Shown one piece after another: positions 41,679-53,000 of a stretch of DNA of 64,000 nt. Under the pieces are notes generated by a model that was given only the letters and a program-made list of their open reading frames with translations, had not been told where the DNA came from and made no database searches. The translations under genes were made by a program, and so were the position numbers. This DNA comes from Bacteroidota bacterium (GTDB lineage: Bacteria > Bacteroidota > Bacteroidia > UKL13-3), in assembly GCA_027484685.1 (NCBI GenBank), contig JAIXSO010000032.1, positions 62,001 to 126,000 of the forward strand, written 5' to 3'. Each line of letters starts with the position of its first letter. Position 1 is the first letter of the stretch.

Positions 41679-42425
41679 TTGCCAAATTTTAAAAAATATC
41701 TAATTGCAATAATTTGTCTTGCTGCCTACTTTAATTTAAGTGCGCAACAAGGTAAATTTTATATAAAAGGTTTTGTAGTTGGAACTGATACTACTGCAAC
41801 AATTGCCTTGGCTAATATTCATAATATTTCATCGCAAACAAGGTATATTACCAATAGATTTGGAGCATTTGGATTAAATGTTTTGCCAACTGATACCATT
41901 GAATTTTCGGTAATTGGATATAAAACATATACTTTAGTTTGTAAAAACTACATCAATCAAGGAGATGTGCCGATAGTAGTAAAGCTAAAGCGTAATTACA
42001 TAAAACTAAAAGAAGTAACTGTATCAGCTCAAAAACGTAGACAAGATAGCATGGCTAGAGCTGCTGCTAAAAGACTTAAAACCGATCCTTTGCTTAACGA
42101 TTTTAACACTGCCTATTCTATTTATAATGCTTCGCAAGGAGGCATGTTAAGCAGCATTTTAGCTGGGGGTAATAAAAAAATTCAAGAATATGAACGTTTA
42201 ATGCGATTGATTGAAATTTATCAAGAGCAAAACCATGTGAGCGAAAAATACAATGTAGAGTTGGTAATGCGTACTACTCAACTTAACGAATTACAAGCCA
42301 AAGAGTTGATGAAATATTGCGAAGTACCCAATTATTTTGTACTTAATTCCAACGAATACGACATTATTTTAGCAATAAAAAATTGCTTTAGAGAATGGAA
42401 ATCAGTAAAAAAAATACCTAATTAA
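41679..42425 (+). CDS. Secreted carboxypeptidase-regulatory-like protein
   Basis: 248 residues, starting at a TTG (41679), since no ATG precedes the signal sequence LPNFKKYLIAIICLAAYFNLSAQ. The next 80 residues are a carboxypeptidase-D regulatory-like beta domain (KGFVVGTDTTATIALANIHN, then FSVIGYKTYTL). The C-terminal half is helical and charged. It is probably periplasmic or attached to the outer membrane, as are many such Bacteroidota proteins. Its end overlaps the convergent MFS gene by 8 bases. Function unknown. Confidence 0.8.
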   Translation: MPNFKKYLIAIICLAAYFNLSAQQGKFYIKGFVVGTDTTATIALANIHNISSQTRYITNRFGAFGLNVLPTDTIEFSVIGYKTYTLVCKNYINQGDVPIVVKLKRNYIKLKEVTVSAQKRRQDSMARAAAKRLKTDPLLNDFNTAYSIYNASQGGMLSSILAGGNKKIQEYERLMRLIEIYQEQNHVSEKYNVELVMRTTQLNELQAKELMKYCEVPNYFVLNSNEYDIILAIKNCFREWKSVKKIPN

Positions 42426-43635
42426 ATTTCATAGTTTTAAGTGTTTTTGCTTTCCATTGGGCAATTAAAACTACCACCAAAGTTGCTGTTCCACCAAATA
42501 CTACCGAAGGTGCAATACCTAATAAACGAGCCGCAACCCCACTTTCAAAAGCGCCAATTTCATTAGAACTACCAATAAAAATTGTATTGATTGATGATAC
42601 TCTACCTCGCATATTATCAGGTACAAAAATTTGCATAATAGCACCTCGAATAATTACACTAATACTATCGAAAGCACCACTTAAAAATAGCAATGCTAAA
42701 CTTAAGTAAAAATTGGTACTTAAACCAAAACCAATCATACATGCACCAAATGCAGCTACCACTATAATTAATGTTTGACCCGGACGTTTAAAGCTTCCAT
42801 AAAATGAAAAAGCTATCATGGTTAAACTTGCTCCAAGCGAAGGTGCAGCGCGTAAATAACCTAAACCTGTAGCACCTACATTTAAAATTTCATCGGCAAA
42901 GGCTGGTAATAAAGCCACTGCACCGCCAAATAATACCGAAAATAAATCTAGCGAAAGTGCTCCCAAAATAATTTTATTGTTGAATACATATTTTATTCCT
43001 TCAGCTAAATTTAACCAAATAGACTGTTGTTTCATTTCTACTTGATGTTTGGTAACTTTTATTAAACTTAAAAAGGTAAAAGCAACTGAAAATAAAATTA
43101 CTATAACCACAAAACTGTAAGTAATACCTAAAAAATTGTATAAAAATCCTGCACTTGCAGGCCCTGCAATGGAAGCAACTTGCCAAGTGGTGCTATAAAT
43201 AGTACTTCCTTTTACCAATTGTTCTTTACTCACTAATTGATTTAAAATGGCTTGCCCTGCTGGCGCATAAAAACCCCTTCCTAATCCAATTAACATAATA
43301 AGTATATAAATGGCATTTACTTGAAGTGATACAGGAAAAGAAGCATTAGTAACTATTAATAAACCAATTGCACCAAGCAACATAGCCAACATACTGAATT
43401 GCATAATTTTTTTACGATTATGTTTATCGGCTACATGGCCAGCAAAAAGTGCAATGCTTATAGCAGGTACAGCTTCGGCTAAACCAATTAATCCCAAAGC
43501 CAATACATCGTTAGTTAATTTATAAATATGCCACCCAATTACAACGGCAACTATTTGATAAGCAAGTGTTAAAAAAAATCGAGTAAATATAAAGTTTCTG
43601 TAATTGCTAATTTTAAGAGGGTGTGTTATGGTCAT
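42418..43635 (-). CDS. MFS transporter
   Basis: A 405-residue protein with about twelve membrane helices. The N-half motif GHVADKHNRKKIMQ between helices 2 and 3 is the usual MFS loop. Similarity in pattern to the enterobactin-exporter/multidrug group (LGRGFYAPAGQAILNQL, PDNMRGRVSSINTIFIG) suggests an exporter. It starts 3 bases past the stop of the ABC-2 permease gene, so they share an operon. The substrate is unknown. Confidence 0.9.
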   Translation of the reverse strand: MTITHPLKISNYRNFIFTRFFLTLAYQIVAVVIGWHIYKLTNDVLALGLIGLAEAVPAISIALFAGHVADKHNRKKIMQFSMLAMLLGAIGLLIVTNASFPVSLQVNAIYILIMLIGLGRGFYAPAGQAILNQLVSKEQLVKGSTIYSTTWQVASIAGPASAGFLYNFLGITYSFVVIVILFSVAFTFLSLIKVTKHQVEMKQQSIWLNLAEGIKYVFNNKIILGALSLDLFSVLFGGAVALLPAFADEILNVGATGLGYLRAAPSLGASLTMIAFSFYGSFKRPGQTLIIVVAAFGACMIGFGLSTNFYLSLALLFLSGAFDSISVIIRGAIMQIFVPDNMRGRVSSINTIFIGSSNEIGAFESGVAARLLGIAPSVVFGGTATLVVVLIAQWKAKTLKTMKFN

Positions 43636-43638
43636 ATA

Positions 43639-44964
43639 TTAATTACTCATTTTTATCCACTTCCAAATTTCTTTGTAAGTTGGTTTTTTGCCAAAAGTTA
43701 AAATGCCTATGCGGTAAATTCGAGATGCTAACCAAACTGTAAACATAAAACCACAAACCATTAAAGCCATAGAAAGTGCTAACTCCCAAGTTGGCACACC
43801 AAAAGGCAATCTAATCATCATTACTACAGGCGATGTAAAAGGAATAATAGACAACCAAAATGCTGCAGCTCCATTTGGAGCATTTAACACCAAACCTTGC
43901 GCTAAAGCAATTGAAAACACCAGTGGCATGGTTACTGGTAACATAAACTGTTGTGTATCTGTTTCGTTATCTACAGCGCTACCAATAGCAGCAAACAAAG
44001 CGCCATAAAATAAATATCCTGTTATAAAATAAAACACAAAAACACCAACTAAATAAGGGTAATTAAATGCCATCAATCCATCAATAAATGCATTTCCACT
44101 AATGGCTTTTGCGGGCATGGTATTAGGCATTTGACTTGCTACATTAGCCATTTCTTGCACTTTATCGCCCATTAATAAACTACTAACCAATGGCATAGCT
44201 AATAAAATTAAAGCTACCCAAATAATAAATTGAAGTAAACCAACACTGGCTATTCCAAGTATTTTACCCATCAGTAATTGAAATGGCCTAACCGATGAAA
44301 TAATGATTTCTACAATGCGATTGGTTTTTTCTTCAATAATGCCTTTCATAACCATTACGCCATATAAAAATATAAATAAATAAATGAGCAAAGCCCCTCC
44401 CATTCCTAATGCAGTGGCAGCAGCCGAGTTGCTTTTTTCTTCTGATTCACTATCTAAATTTAATTTTACGGTGCTTAGTTTTACTTTGGTATCATTAATT
44501 TTATCAATAATGCTTTGGTCAATTTTATAATTAGCTAACTGCTCGTTTTTTACATATTTCTCTATTTCATTTTCAATATAATCTATCTGAGAAATACTAG
44601 GTTGATCAATGGCCGAAAACTTAATTCCTTTGGTATTATTTAAACCAAACGAATCAGGAATTTGTAAAACTGCATAATAGTTTTTATGAGCTTTTAAGTA
44701 AGCCGAAGGACTTAAATTTTCAATAGTACCGTACTCAAAATTGAATATTTTGCTATTATTTAACTTATTAGCAATCAAACCACTAGCATCGTCAATAAAA
44801 ACGGTTTTTACTTCCTCGTTACCTGGGCCATTGATGGTAAAATAGATTGTTACCCCATAAAACAAAACGATTAATAACGGAGAAAGTATAGTCATTACTA
44901 AAAACGACTTTTTCTTTACACGGGTTAAAAACTCACGTTTTAAAATCAATAAAATTTTGTTCAT
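43639..44964 (-). CDS. ABC-2 type transporter permease
   Basis: 441 residues from the ATG at 44964, giving MNKILLILKREFLTRVKKKSF, a normal start for this family; the open frame begins eight codons earlier. One membrane helix near residue 30, a periplasmic domain of about 150 residues, then five helices (MKGIIEEKTNRIVEIIISSV is the conserved coupling region). It resembles NatB-type sodium-export or lipid-export permeases. Its ATPase partner is not adjacent. The MFS gene follows after 3 bases. Confidence 0.88.
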   Translation of the reverse strand: MNKILLILKREFLTRVKKKSFLVMTILSPLLIVLFYGVTIYFTINGPGNEEVKTVFIDDASGLIANKLNNSKIFNFEYGTIENLSPSAYLKAHKNYYAVLQIPDSFGLNNTKGIKFSAIDQPSISQIDYIENEIEKYVKNEQLANYKIDQSIIDKINDTKVKLSTVKLNLDSESEEKSNSAAATALGMGGALLIYLFIFLYGVMVMKGIIEEKTNRIVEIIISSVRPFQLLMGKILGIASVGLLQFIIWVALILLAMPLVSSLLMGDKVQEMANVASQMPNTMPAKAISGNAFIDGLMAFNYPYLVGVFVFYFITGYLFYGALFAAIGSAVDNETDTQQFMLPVTMPLVFSIALAQGLVLNAPNGAAAFWLSIIPFTSPVVMMIRLPFGVPTWELALSMALMVCGFMFTVWLASRIYRIGILTFGKKPTYKEIWKWIKMSN

Positions 44965-45058
44965 AGCTTTGCAATTATTGAGTTGCAAACATATACATAG
45001 GCAGCATAAAAATAATACTTATTTTTTGCCGCTTGTAAAATTTTAAATTGACTGCCTA

Positions 45059-45703
45059 TTACTTCAATATTTTAAAACTCCAATAAAGCATGTTTAAAAA
45101 CAACCCCATTACCAATGTCATAGCCCAGACAGAAATATTTTCTGAGGGGTTTGTAATATGGTCGCTCACATCGGCTAAAAGTTTGGTTGGTTCGTTCATT
45201 AAATCCCAACTATTCCAACGCAAAAATCGTCCTAAATAAATGCCATAACTACTTAGAAAAAAAAGCAATACAATAGCTGTGTTTTGAACTTTTTTATTAA
45301 TAAAGGAGGCAGAAATTTGCACCAACTGATTTAAACTTTTAAAGCCAAATAAAATACCCGTAAAAGCGAATGATAAAATTAGCACCAAATCATACCAAAT
45401 GGGTATTATTTTTCTAATTTTTATATGGAATAAATCAGTAAAAATATAAGGGGAATTGGGGAAAAATAAAATCCAAACAATTAAAACTAATACAAAAGCT
45501 ATTTTACTATTATTCAAGTATTTATTGTTAACTAGTAAAGAACTTAAAAGGTATGGAACAATTGCCAAAAATAGGTTCCAATTTAAAAATAAAAAGAACC
45601 ATTTTTGAGTAAAATAAATGCGATAAAATGAAAGAGCTATGCAAAAAATTGCGCAGCAAAAAAGCCAAAGGGTTTCGGTTGAAATTTTTTTAAACATCTT
45701 CAT
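45059..45703 (-). CDS. DUF1361 membrane protein
   Basis: A 214-residue protein with about six or seven hydrophobic segments. The family motif FFPNSPYIFTDLFHI and the following WYDLVLILSFAFTGILFG are present. DUF1361 proteins are widespread inner-membrane proteins of unknown function. The gene lies 94 bases upstream of the ABC-2 permease on the same strand, and may be the first of that operon. Confidence 0.88.
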   Translation of the reverse strand: MKMFKKISTETLWLFCCAIFCIALSFYRIYFTQKWFFLFLNWNLFLAIVPYLLSSLLVNNKYLNNSKIAFVLVLIVWILFFPNSPYIFTDLFHIKIRKIIPIWYDLVLILSFAFTGILFGFKSLNQLVQISASFINKKVQNTAIVLLFFLSSYGIYLGRFLRWNSWDLMNEPTKLLADVSDHITNPSENISVWAMTLVMGLFLNMLYWSFKILK

Positions 45704-45981
45704 AAAACGAAGGTTATTCTTTTTTATTTAAAAGTTCAATTATCTGTTTTAAAACTTCAAAACTATTGCGACACTAAGAATTTTTTACTGATTATTTTTT
45801 ATGTGAATGGCGGAAATCATGAATTAAAATAGTTTTCCGCATTCAGATAAAGCAGCTTAAATAAACAATCCGCAACTCACCTAATTTAACATTCAATTAA
45901 CCATTCATTATATATTTTGTCATGTCAATAAATTGTAAATTTATTACAAATAATTAGTCAATTTTATAAAAAACTATTCAA
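45704..45981. other. Divergent promoter region before the adhesin operon
   Basis: A 278-base spacer between the DUF1361 gene and the secreted-protein/adhesin pair. It contains a 7-bp dyad GCGGAAA / TTTCCGC near 45810-45840 with a 17-base loop. I see no exact TAnnTTTG element. Promoters for both flanking genes must lie here. Confidence 0.4.
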
Positions 45982-47055
45982 ATGAAAAACATTTTTAAGT
46001 ATTTATATGTTTTAAAAAAGAATTTTCTGGAAGGATTTTTCTATAATAGTTTTGCTTCTTTAAGGATTGAATTTATTGTAATTATATTTTTAATTTTTTT
46101 CACTAATATAAATGGTTTTGCTCAAAAAAAACATGCAAAAAAAGTGGTTTTAAAACCATTAAAAAGTAATGATTTAAAGCCCAACAATTCAGAAAAAACT
46201 CAAGAAAATGAATTTTGCGGAGCAGAAATGTATTATGCTTCGGGTACTGAGAACCATATTATTATTTATTTAACTAAATACTTCCGCTGCTGCAACCAGC
46301 CAATTGACAGCTTTGAAACGGTTACAGTTCAAGAAAATACGAGCACCACGCTTACTGGCAAACCTATTTTAAAACTTATTTCAGTTTCTGATAGCAATTT
46401 ATTTGTCAATGCTCGTTGTAACGGTTTAAAAAGTAATTGTGTAAAAAAAGCAACTTATATAGGTAAAATAAATGTGATGAAGCCGATGATTGGCGGCTAT
46501 TATATAACTTGGGGTTATTGCTGTTGGAACGAAAATTCATTAACAAATATTGAAGGAATGCTTGAATCGCAAAAACAAGGCTTGGCTTTAACTGTGCATG
46601 TTCCAGATTTACAAGTTGAAGAGTCAAATAGCGCACCAGTTTTTAAATACCCTCCTGTCCTTTCAATTTGCAAATCTCAATTAGTATCAATCAATTTAGC
46701 GGCCTTTGACGCTGATAAAGATTCACTATCGTATGAATTTAGCCAAGTTTATAATTACAAAACAGAAAACGAAGTAACTTATGCTGAAGAGCCAAAAACC
46801 TATCCAGGACAGTCAATTAGTAAAACATTTGCTGGTGGGCGCCCTCCTTTTAAAAAAATAAAATATAGAAAAGGATTTACATCGAGTAATCCTTTACCTA
46901 AAAAACAAATTTCAATAGTTCATAACTCTGGATCTTTAGAAATAAAAGCTGACACCATTGGAGAGTTTTTAATAGGTGTTTCGGTAAGTGAATTTAGAGC
47001 ACAAAAAAAATTGGGCAGTTACCAAAGGGTATTTAAAATAAATATTAACGACTAA
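45982..47055 (+). CDS. Secreted protein, N-terminal domain of T9SS gliding-type proteins
   Basis: 357 residues with an extended N-terminus and a hydrophobic signal segment (about residues 28-47, ending GFAQ). The mature part matches the pattern of domains found at the N-terminus of Bacteroidota gliding-motility-associated proteins: NSAPVFKYPPVLSICKSQLV and FDADKDSLSYEFSQ, with Cys-rich stretches (KYFRCCNQPIDSF, YCCWNENS). It lacks a C-terminal sorting domain. The giant adhesin gene starts 21 bases downstream, so the pair is one operon, and this protein may help anchor or assemble it (inference). Confidence 0.75.
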   Translation: MKNIFKYLYVLKKNFLEGFFYNSFASLRIEFIVIIFLIFFTNINGFAQKKHAKKVVLKPLKSNDLKPNNSEKTQENEFCGAEMYYASGTENHIIIYLTKYFRCCNQPIDSFETVTVQENTSTTLTGKPILKLISVSDSNLFVNARCNGLKSNCVKKATYIGKINVMKPMIGGYYITWGYCCWNENSLTNIEGMLESQKQGLALTVHVPDLQVEESNSAPVFKYPPVLSICKSQLVSINLAAFDADKDSLSYEFSQVYNYKTENEVTYAEEPKTYPGQSISKTFAGGRPPFKKIKYRKGFTSSNPLPKKQISIVHNSGSLEIKADTIGEFLIGVSVSEFRAQKKLGSYQRVFKININD

Positions 47056-47076
47056 AAATATTAATACACAACAATT

Positions 47077-50000
47077 ATGATTTCAAATTTACAAACAAAA
47101 ACTCAAACCAAATTTAAAGCAATACTGCTTGTATTGGTTTTATTGTTTGCTGCAAATGTTAGCAAGGCAGCCGATTACTATTGGGTTGGCGGTTCAGGGA
47201 GTTGGACTAGTCCATCAACTCATTGGGCTACCACTTCTGGTGGATCGGTATTTTATTCATCTGTTCCTTCTCAATTTGATAGGGTAATTTTTGATGCCAA
47301 TTCATTTTCAGCTTCGGGGCAAGAGGTAGTAATGAATTCAGAAGGATTCTGTTTAGAATTTCGTTCTAAAGATGTTAGATCGGGAGTTAAATTTACCTCA
47401 ACCAAACAGCTAAATGTTTATAACGGATTCTCAATTGATTCTAATTTGATATTTAATCAAACTGGATTTTTAAATATTTTAGCAGGTGGCTTTACAATAG
47501 GTAAGAACACTTCATTTACTATAAATGGTAACTTAACATTATCTGCAGGAAACTTTACAGTCAAAACAGGTTCAACTTATACATTTAACAATGGAACATT
47601 GCAAATAAACAATGGAAACGTAAATATAGAACGACAAAGTACATTTTATCAAAATGGTACATTTAATATAACTACAGGTAACTTTAATTTAGCCTCAAGA
47701 ACTACTTATACTCAATATGGTGATATGAATATGAATAATGGTTCTTTTACTATGGGTGATTCAATTACTTGGACAAAAAATAATTCTATTAACCAAAATA
47801 GAGGTGATTTTAGAATTGGCTCGGATAATAACTTTTATATTAATGGAGGAAATATTTTAAACGATGTTTCAGGCGATTTTTATATTGGTGCAAGAACCAC
47901 TTTTGCGCCTAATTGTTGCACAACAAGAACTTCAGGACGATTTATTTTTGATTCTACATCAATTATAAACACAAATTCACATATTCAAATTGGAATTGGA
48001 AATTTAGTTTTAGATTCAGGAATGCGTTGGACTTGTGGTGGACAATTATTTCTGCAAAACGGTTCACTTATTGTTAAAGCTGGTGCCAGATTTACTCAGA
48101 GTAACAATACCATTATAACAGGAAGTTTAGATCTTGATGCTGCCGCAATAGTTTCAGGTTCAACTCAGTATTATATGCGTGGAACCGGTACTGGATTGTA
48201 CGTAAAATCAGGAAATAGAGATTTAAGAAGAATGCAGTTTGATGGCAGTAATGGACAATATACATTTATGGATGATGTTACCTTAAGTGCTGATGGTATA
48301 TTTATGTATGGAGCTGGAAATTCAATTAACTTTAACGGAAAAAAAGTAAATGTTCAACGTTTTTATCAATGGGATGGAAATGCTTTTACCATTGATTTAA
48401 CAGGTACTGATACAATTAATGTCAAAAATGAATTTAGAATTTATAGTAGTGTAAATTTGATTGGAAATCCTGTTATTTACTTTAATGGAACTAATGACTT
48501 CAGTTTTAATTCAAATAATAATAAAGTGTTTGATAAAGTTTATATGAGAGCCCAAAATACAGGTGGATCTCAAATACAGTTTCAGTCTATTTCAAAAATT
48601 AAATCCGCAGAGATTGTTGCTTCTGGAGCCCAATCACTTTATTTTGAAAATGTTTCTATCAATAACTTTAATGCAAATTATTTACAAAATGTAACTACCA
48701 CAGTAAACACTCAATTTTCGGGTGGAGCAACTATTGATACGCTAAATATTACTAGTTTATTTAATATAAAAACTAATTTAATAACCAACGGAAATAATAA
48801 TTTAGGAAGGGTAAATATACCTAAGTTAGTACAATGGACACTTCAAGCAAATAATACTCAAACATTGGTTTCTATCAATCCATTAAACGGTAATTGTGGT
48901 TCAGAAATTTTAATCAATAGTAATACTCCAGGAACTTTTGGCATTATATCAATGGCCACTGATACCTTAAAGGGTAATTGGTTAAAAATTCAAGATTGTA
49001 AAGGTCAAGGTGGTGCTGTATTTTTAGCAGATAATACCGTAAACTTTGGTAATGTAATTGGTTGGTCAATAAATGCAATTCCTCCGCGCGATTTTTATTG
49101 GGTAGGTGGAACAGGTAATTGGAACGATGCCACACATTGGTCGTTAACAAGCGGTGGAACTCCTGTAGGTTGCGCATTGCCTAATAAATCAGATAATGTA
49201 TTTTTTGATTCATTATCGTTTTCAGCATCAAATCAGAGTGTAAATGTGAATGTAAATTCTGATGTAAATAATTTTACTATTGGAAATATTATTCAAGGGG
49301 CAAGATTTATAGGCAATAGTGAACTTTCAATTTATGGTTCTACTACGTTAAATAGAAAAATGTCGTTTGAAATAAATAATATAAACTTTGTTTCAACTGA
49401 TACCATTGTAAAAACTATTTTTACTGATAGTGTAAAATTAAGACAAGTATTTTTTGGAAGAAATACAAGCTCGAATAACGCAAGATGGATACTCTTGGAC
49501 AATTTTAATAACAACGATCATTACTTGTATTTTTATTATGGTAAAATTATTACCAACGGAAAAAACATTAGAACTTATTCATTTTATGCTTGGGATGGGG
49601 GAAGTAAATCAGTTGATTGGACCGGAACTGATACTGTTCAAGTACAACATCAATTTTATGCAAATCCTAATAGTTTTCCTTGGATAAGCAATCCAAAAAT
49701 AGTATTGTTTGAAAGCACTAATCACTTTTACTTATTTGGAGGAAACCATACATTTAATGATATAATTTTTAATGCTAGAAATACAGGTGGTACTTTAGTT
49801 CAAATCCAAGAAAACATTATAGCTCGCGATATAACCGTAAATGCTTATGGAAACCAATGGATGAATTTATACAGTCAATTTACAGCTAGGGATTTTACTT
49901 TTAGGTATTTAAATGCTAACAATTCAAACCAACTTTTAGATTTTCAAACCAATAATCCAAGTACATTTAGAAATGTAAAAATTTATGGTAATGGTTTACA

Positions 50001-53000
50001 ACGACCTACTGTATATTTCAGGTATAACACTACTGCTGATACTCTTATTTTTAATACTTTAAATGAGTTGTTCTTTCAAGGTGGTTTTACCAAAACTATT
50101 AAAAAGTATATGTCGGTTCAAGGAGCTTGTAATAATAGGTTTGCTTTTAGATGTGACGGAACCAATACAGCAATATTGGCCGATACAGGCACAATTTTAA
50201 ATGCAGATTGGGTTAACATGACCAATATTAAAGTACAAGGTGTTGGAACTTTTACTGGTACAAATATTTTAAATTTAGGTGGCAATATTGGTTGGAATAT
50301 AAATGCTGTTCCAACTACTAATTTCTATTGGGTAGGCGGCACCGGAAATTGGAATGATAAAAACCATTGGGCATTAACCAGTGGAGGAACTCCAGGTGTT
50401 TGTCCTATTCCTTCACAAACAGATAATGTGTTTTTTGATGTAAACTCATTTACTGCTCCAAATCAAACAGTAAGTATAAATTCTACTGCCAATTGTTTAA
50501 ATATGTCGTGGAACAACGTAAACTTCCCTAGAATTGATGGTGGAAGTGAATTAAATATTTATGGTTCAATGACTTTGGATTCTAAGTTAAGTTGGCAACA
50601 TGGTGGCTGGACTTATTTTAGATCAAACGCTGTAGGAAATACACTAAACACTAGAGGAGTAACCTTAACCAACACACAATTTTCAGGTACGGGTGAATGG
50701 ACTTTAGGAGGTAATTTAAAAGCAACACATGTTTATGTTAACTCAGGATCATTTATTTCAGGGGGAAAAACCATAACCTTAACTGGTAATTTTTATTGTT
50801 GGACGAATAACCCAACCAATATAAACTTAGTTGGAACAGATACTATTACAGTTGGTAATGAATTTAGAGTTTACAATAATAACTTTACCTTAAACATGGG
50901 TAGTGCAGTGGTAAAATTTGCTGGAACCAATAACTTTTACTTTAATGGTGGTAATTTTACTTATTCTGATATAGTTTTTAATGCTGATAATACAGGAAAC
51001 ACCACTGTTCAATTGGAGTTTAATAACACTATAAGAAATTTAAAAATTAATGCTTTAGGTAATCAAACTGTTAATCTTTATGGTACTTCAGTATATAATG
51101 ATGTAACCATGTTATTTAGAAATTCTACGAATAACAATCCAATTGTAAATGTACATAATAGCAACACATTTAATGATATGACTATTACTTCAATTGGAAC
51201 TGCTGGGCCATATATTAATTTATACAATAACAATACATATAATAATTTAATCATTTCAGGTGTTGGTTCAAGAATATTTATTGGTGCAAATAGAACCCAA
51301 ACTGTTAAGGATGCGTTGGCATTAGGTTCTGGCGGTTTCCCTGTGTTTTTACAATCAACATCTCAAGGAACTCAAGGAACCATATCTAAACCAAGTGGAA
51401 GTGTTTGTATGGATTATATTTGGTTAAGAGATATTAGAGCAACAGGTGGTGCTACATTTAATGCTGGTGCAACCAGCGTAAATTTAGGTAATAATACCAA
51501 TTGGTCGTTTACATCATGTGCAGGTTATTATTGGGTGGGTGGAACCGGAAATTGGAGCGATTATGCTCACCATTGGGCATATTCATCAGGTGGTACTATT
51601 ATGCACAGTACTGAACCTACTCAATTCGATGATGTATTTTTTGATGCTAATTCATTTACCACTAATGGAGAGGTGGTTACCATTGATGACCCTAATCCAA
51701 AAACAAAAAATTTATCTTTTGCATCAGCACTTTACAACCCAACAATTACAGGAACTGTTAATGCCACAGAAATTAATGTTTATGGTTCATTGAAACTAAT
51801 TAGCAATATGAATCAAAACTTTACTGGCACATGGAATTTTAAAGCCGCTAACGATTCAAACGATATAAATACTGGTGGAAAAACACTACAAAGAATAAAC
51901 TTTATTGGAGGAAATAATGGCCAAGGAGGTTGGGTTTTACAAAATAACTTAACTTTAAATGATAGTATTAATTTAAATAATGGTAGACTAAGACTTAATG
52001 GAAAAGAAGTAACAACTAAATACTTTAACACATCTACTACCAATACCAGAATATTAGATTTAGGAAGCTCTATAATTAATATAGTTGATGGCGAATGGAA
52101 TCCTTCAAGTTTAACAAACCTTACGTTTATAAAAGGAACATCTGAAATTATTGTAAAAGGAAGTTCAAATAGTAATTTTTATGGAAATGGTTTAACTTAT
52201 AACAAAGTTACTTTTAGACCAACTACTACCATGAACTCAAGTTTAACTGGCGCTAACACCTATGCAAAACTTCGTTTTGAAGGTGGCGTAAATGTTACAT
52301 TAGAACCAGTAATTCAAAATGCAACAGCATTTGAGTTTTCAGGAAGTTGTGCTAAACAAATAGGTATTCAATCAAGTGTGATTGGAACACCTTCAACATT
52401 CCGCCAAACTTCTGGAACCATATCAGGTTCTTTTATAAAACTAAAAGACAATATAGCAACAGGCGGTGCCACATTTGTTGCAAACCAAAGTCAAGATTTA
52501 GGAAACAATACAGGTTGGAGCTTTAGTTCTGCTCCTTCGGTTAGTATTGCTACTACAAGCGGATTGGTAAATTGTTCGGCCAATAACGATGGTTGGGCTA
52601 AGGTTACAGTTATACAAGGTAAAAGTCCTTATACGTATTTATGGTCAACTAATGAAACTACAGATTCAATTGCTCGATTAATACCAGGAACATACACTGT
52701 TACTGTGAGAGATTCTAATGGTTGTACCGCAACAGATGCAGTATCAGTAACCAACTTACCATCGGCTTTGGCACCAGTAAATTGGAATGCATCAGCTTAT
52801 AATGTTTGCCAAGGAACAAGCATTAACTTTACACCAAATGAAGTTTCAACAGCCATGGGTTTTGATGGAAATGATGATTTTGTTTCAACTCCACATTCAA
52901 ACGTTTTAAATACAACTAACTTAAGTGTAGAAGCATGGGTTAAAGCTGATCCTAGCCAATTAGATTTTGCTACTATTATTGATAAAGGTAGCGATACCAC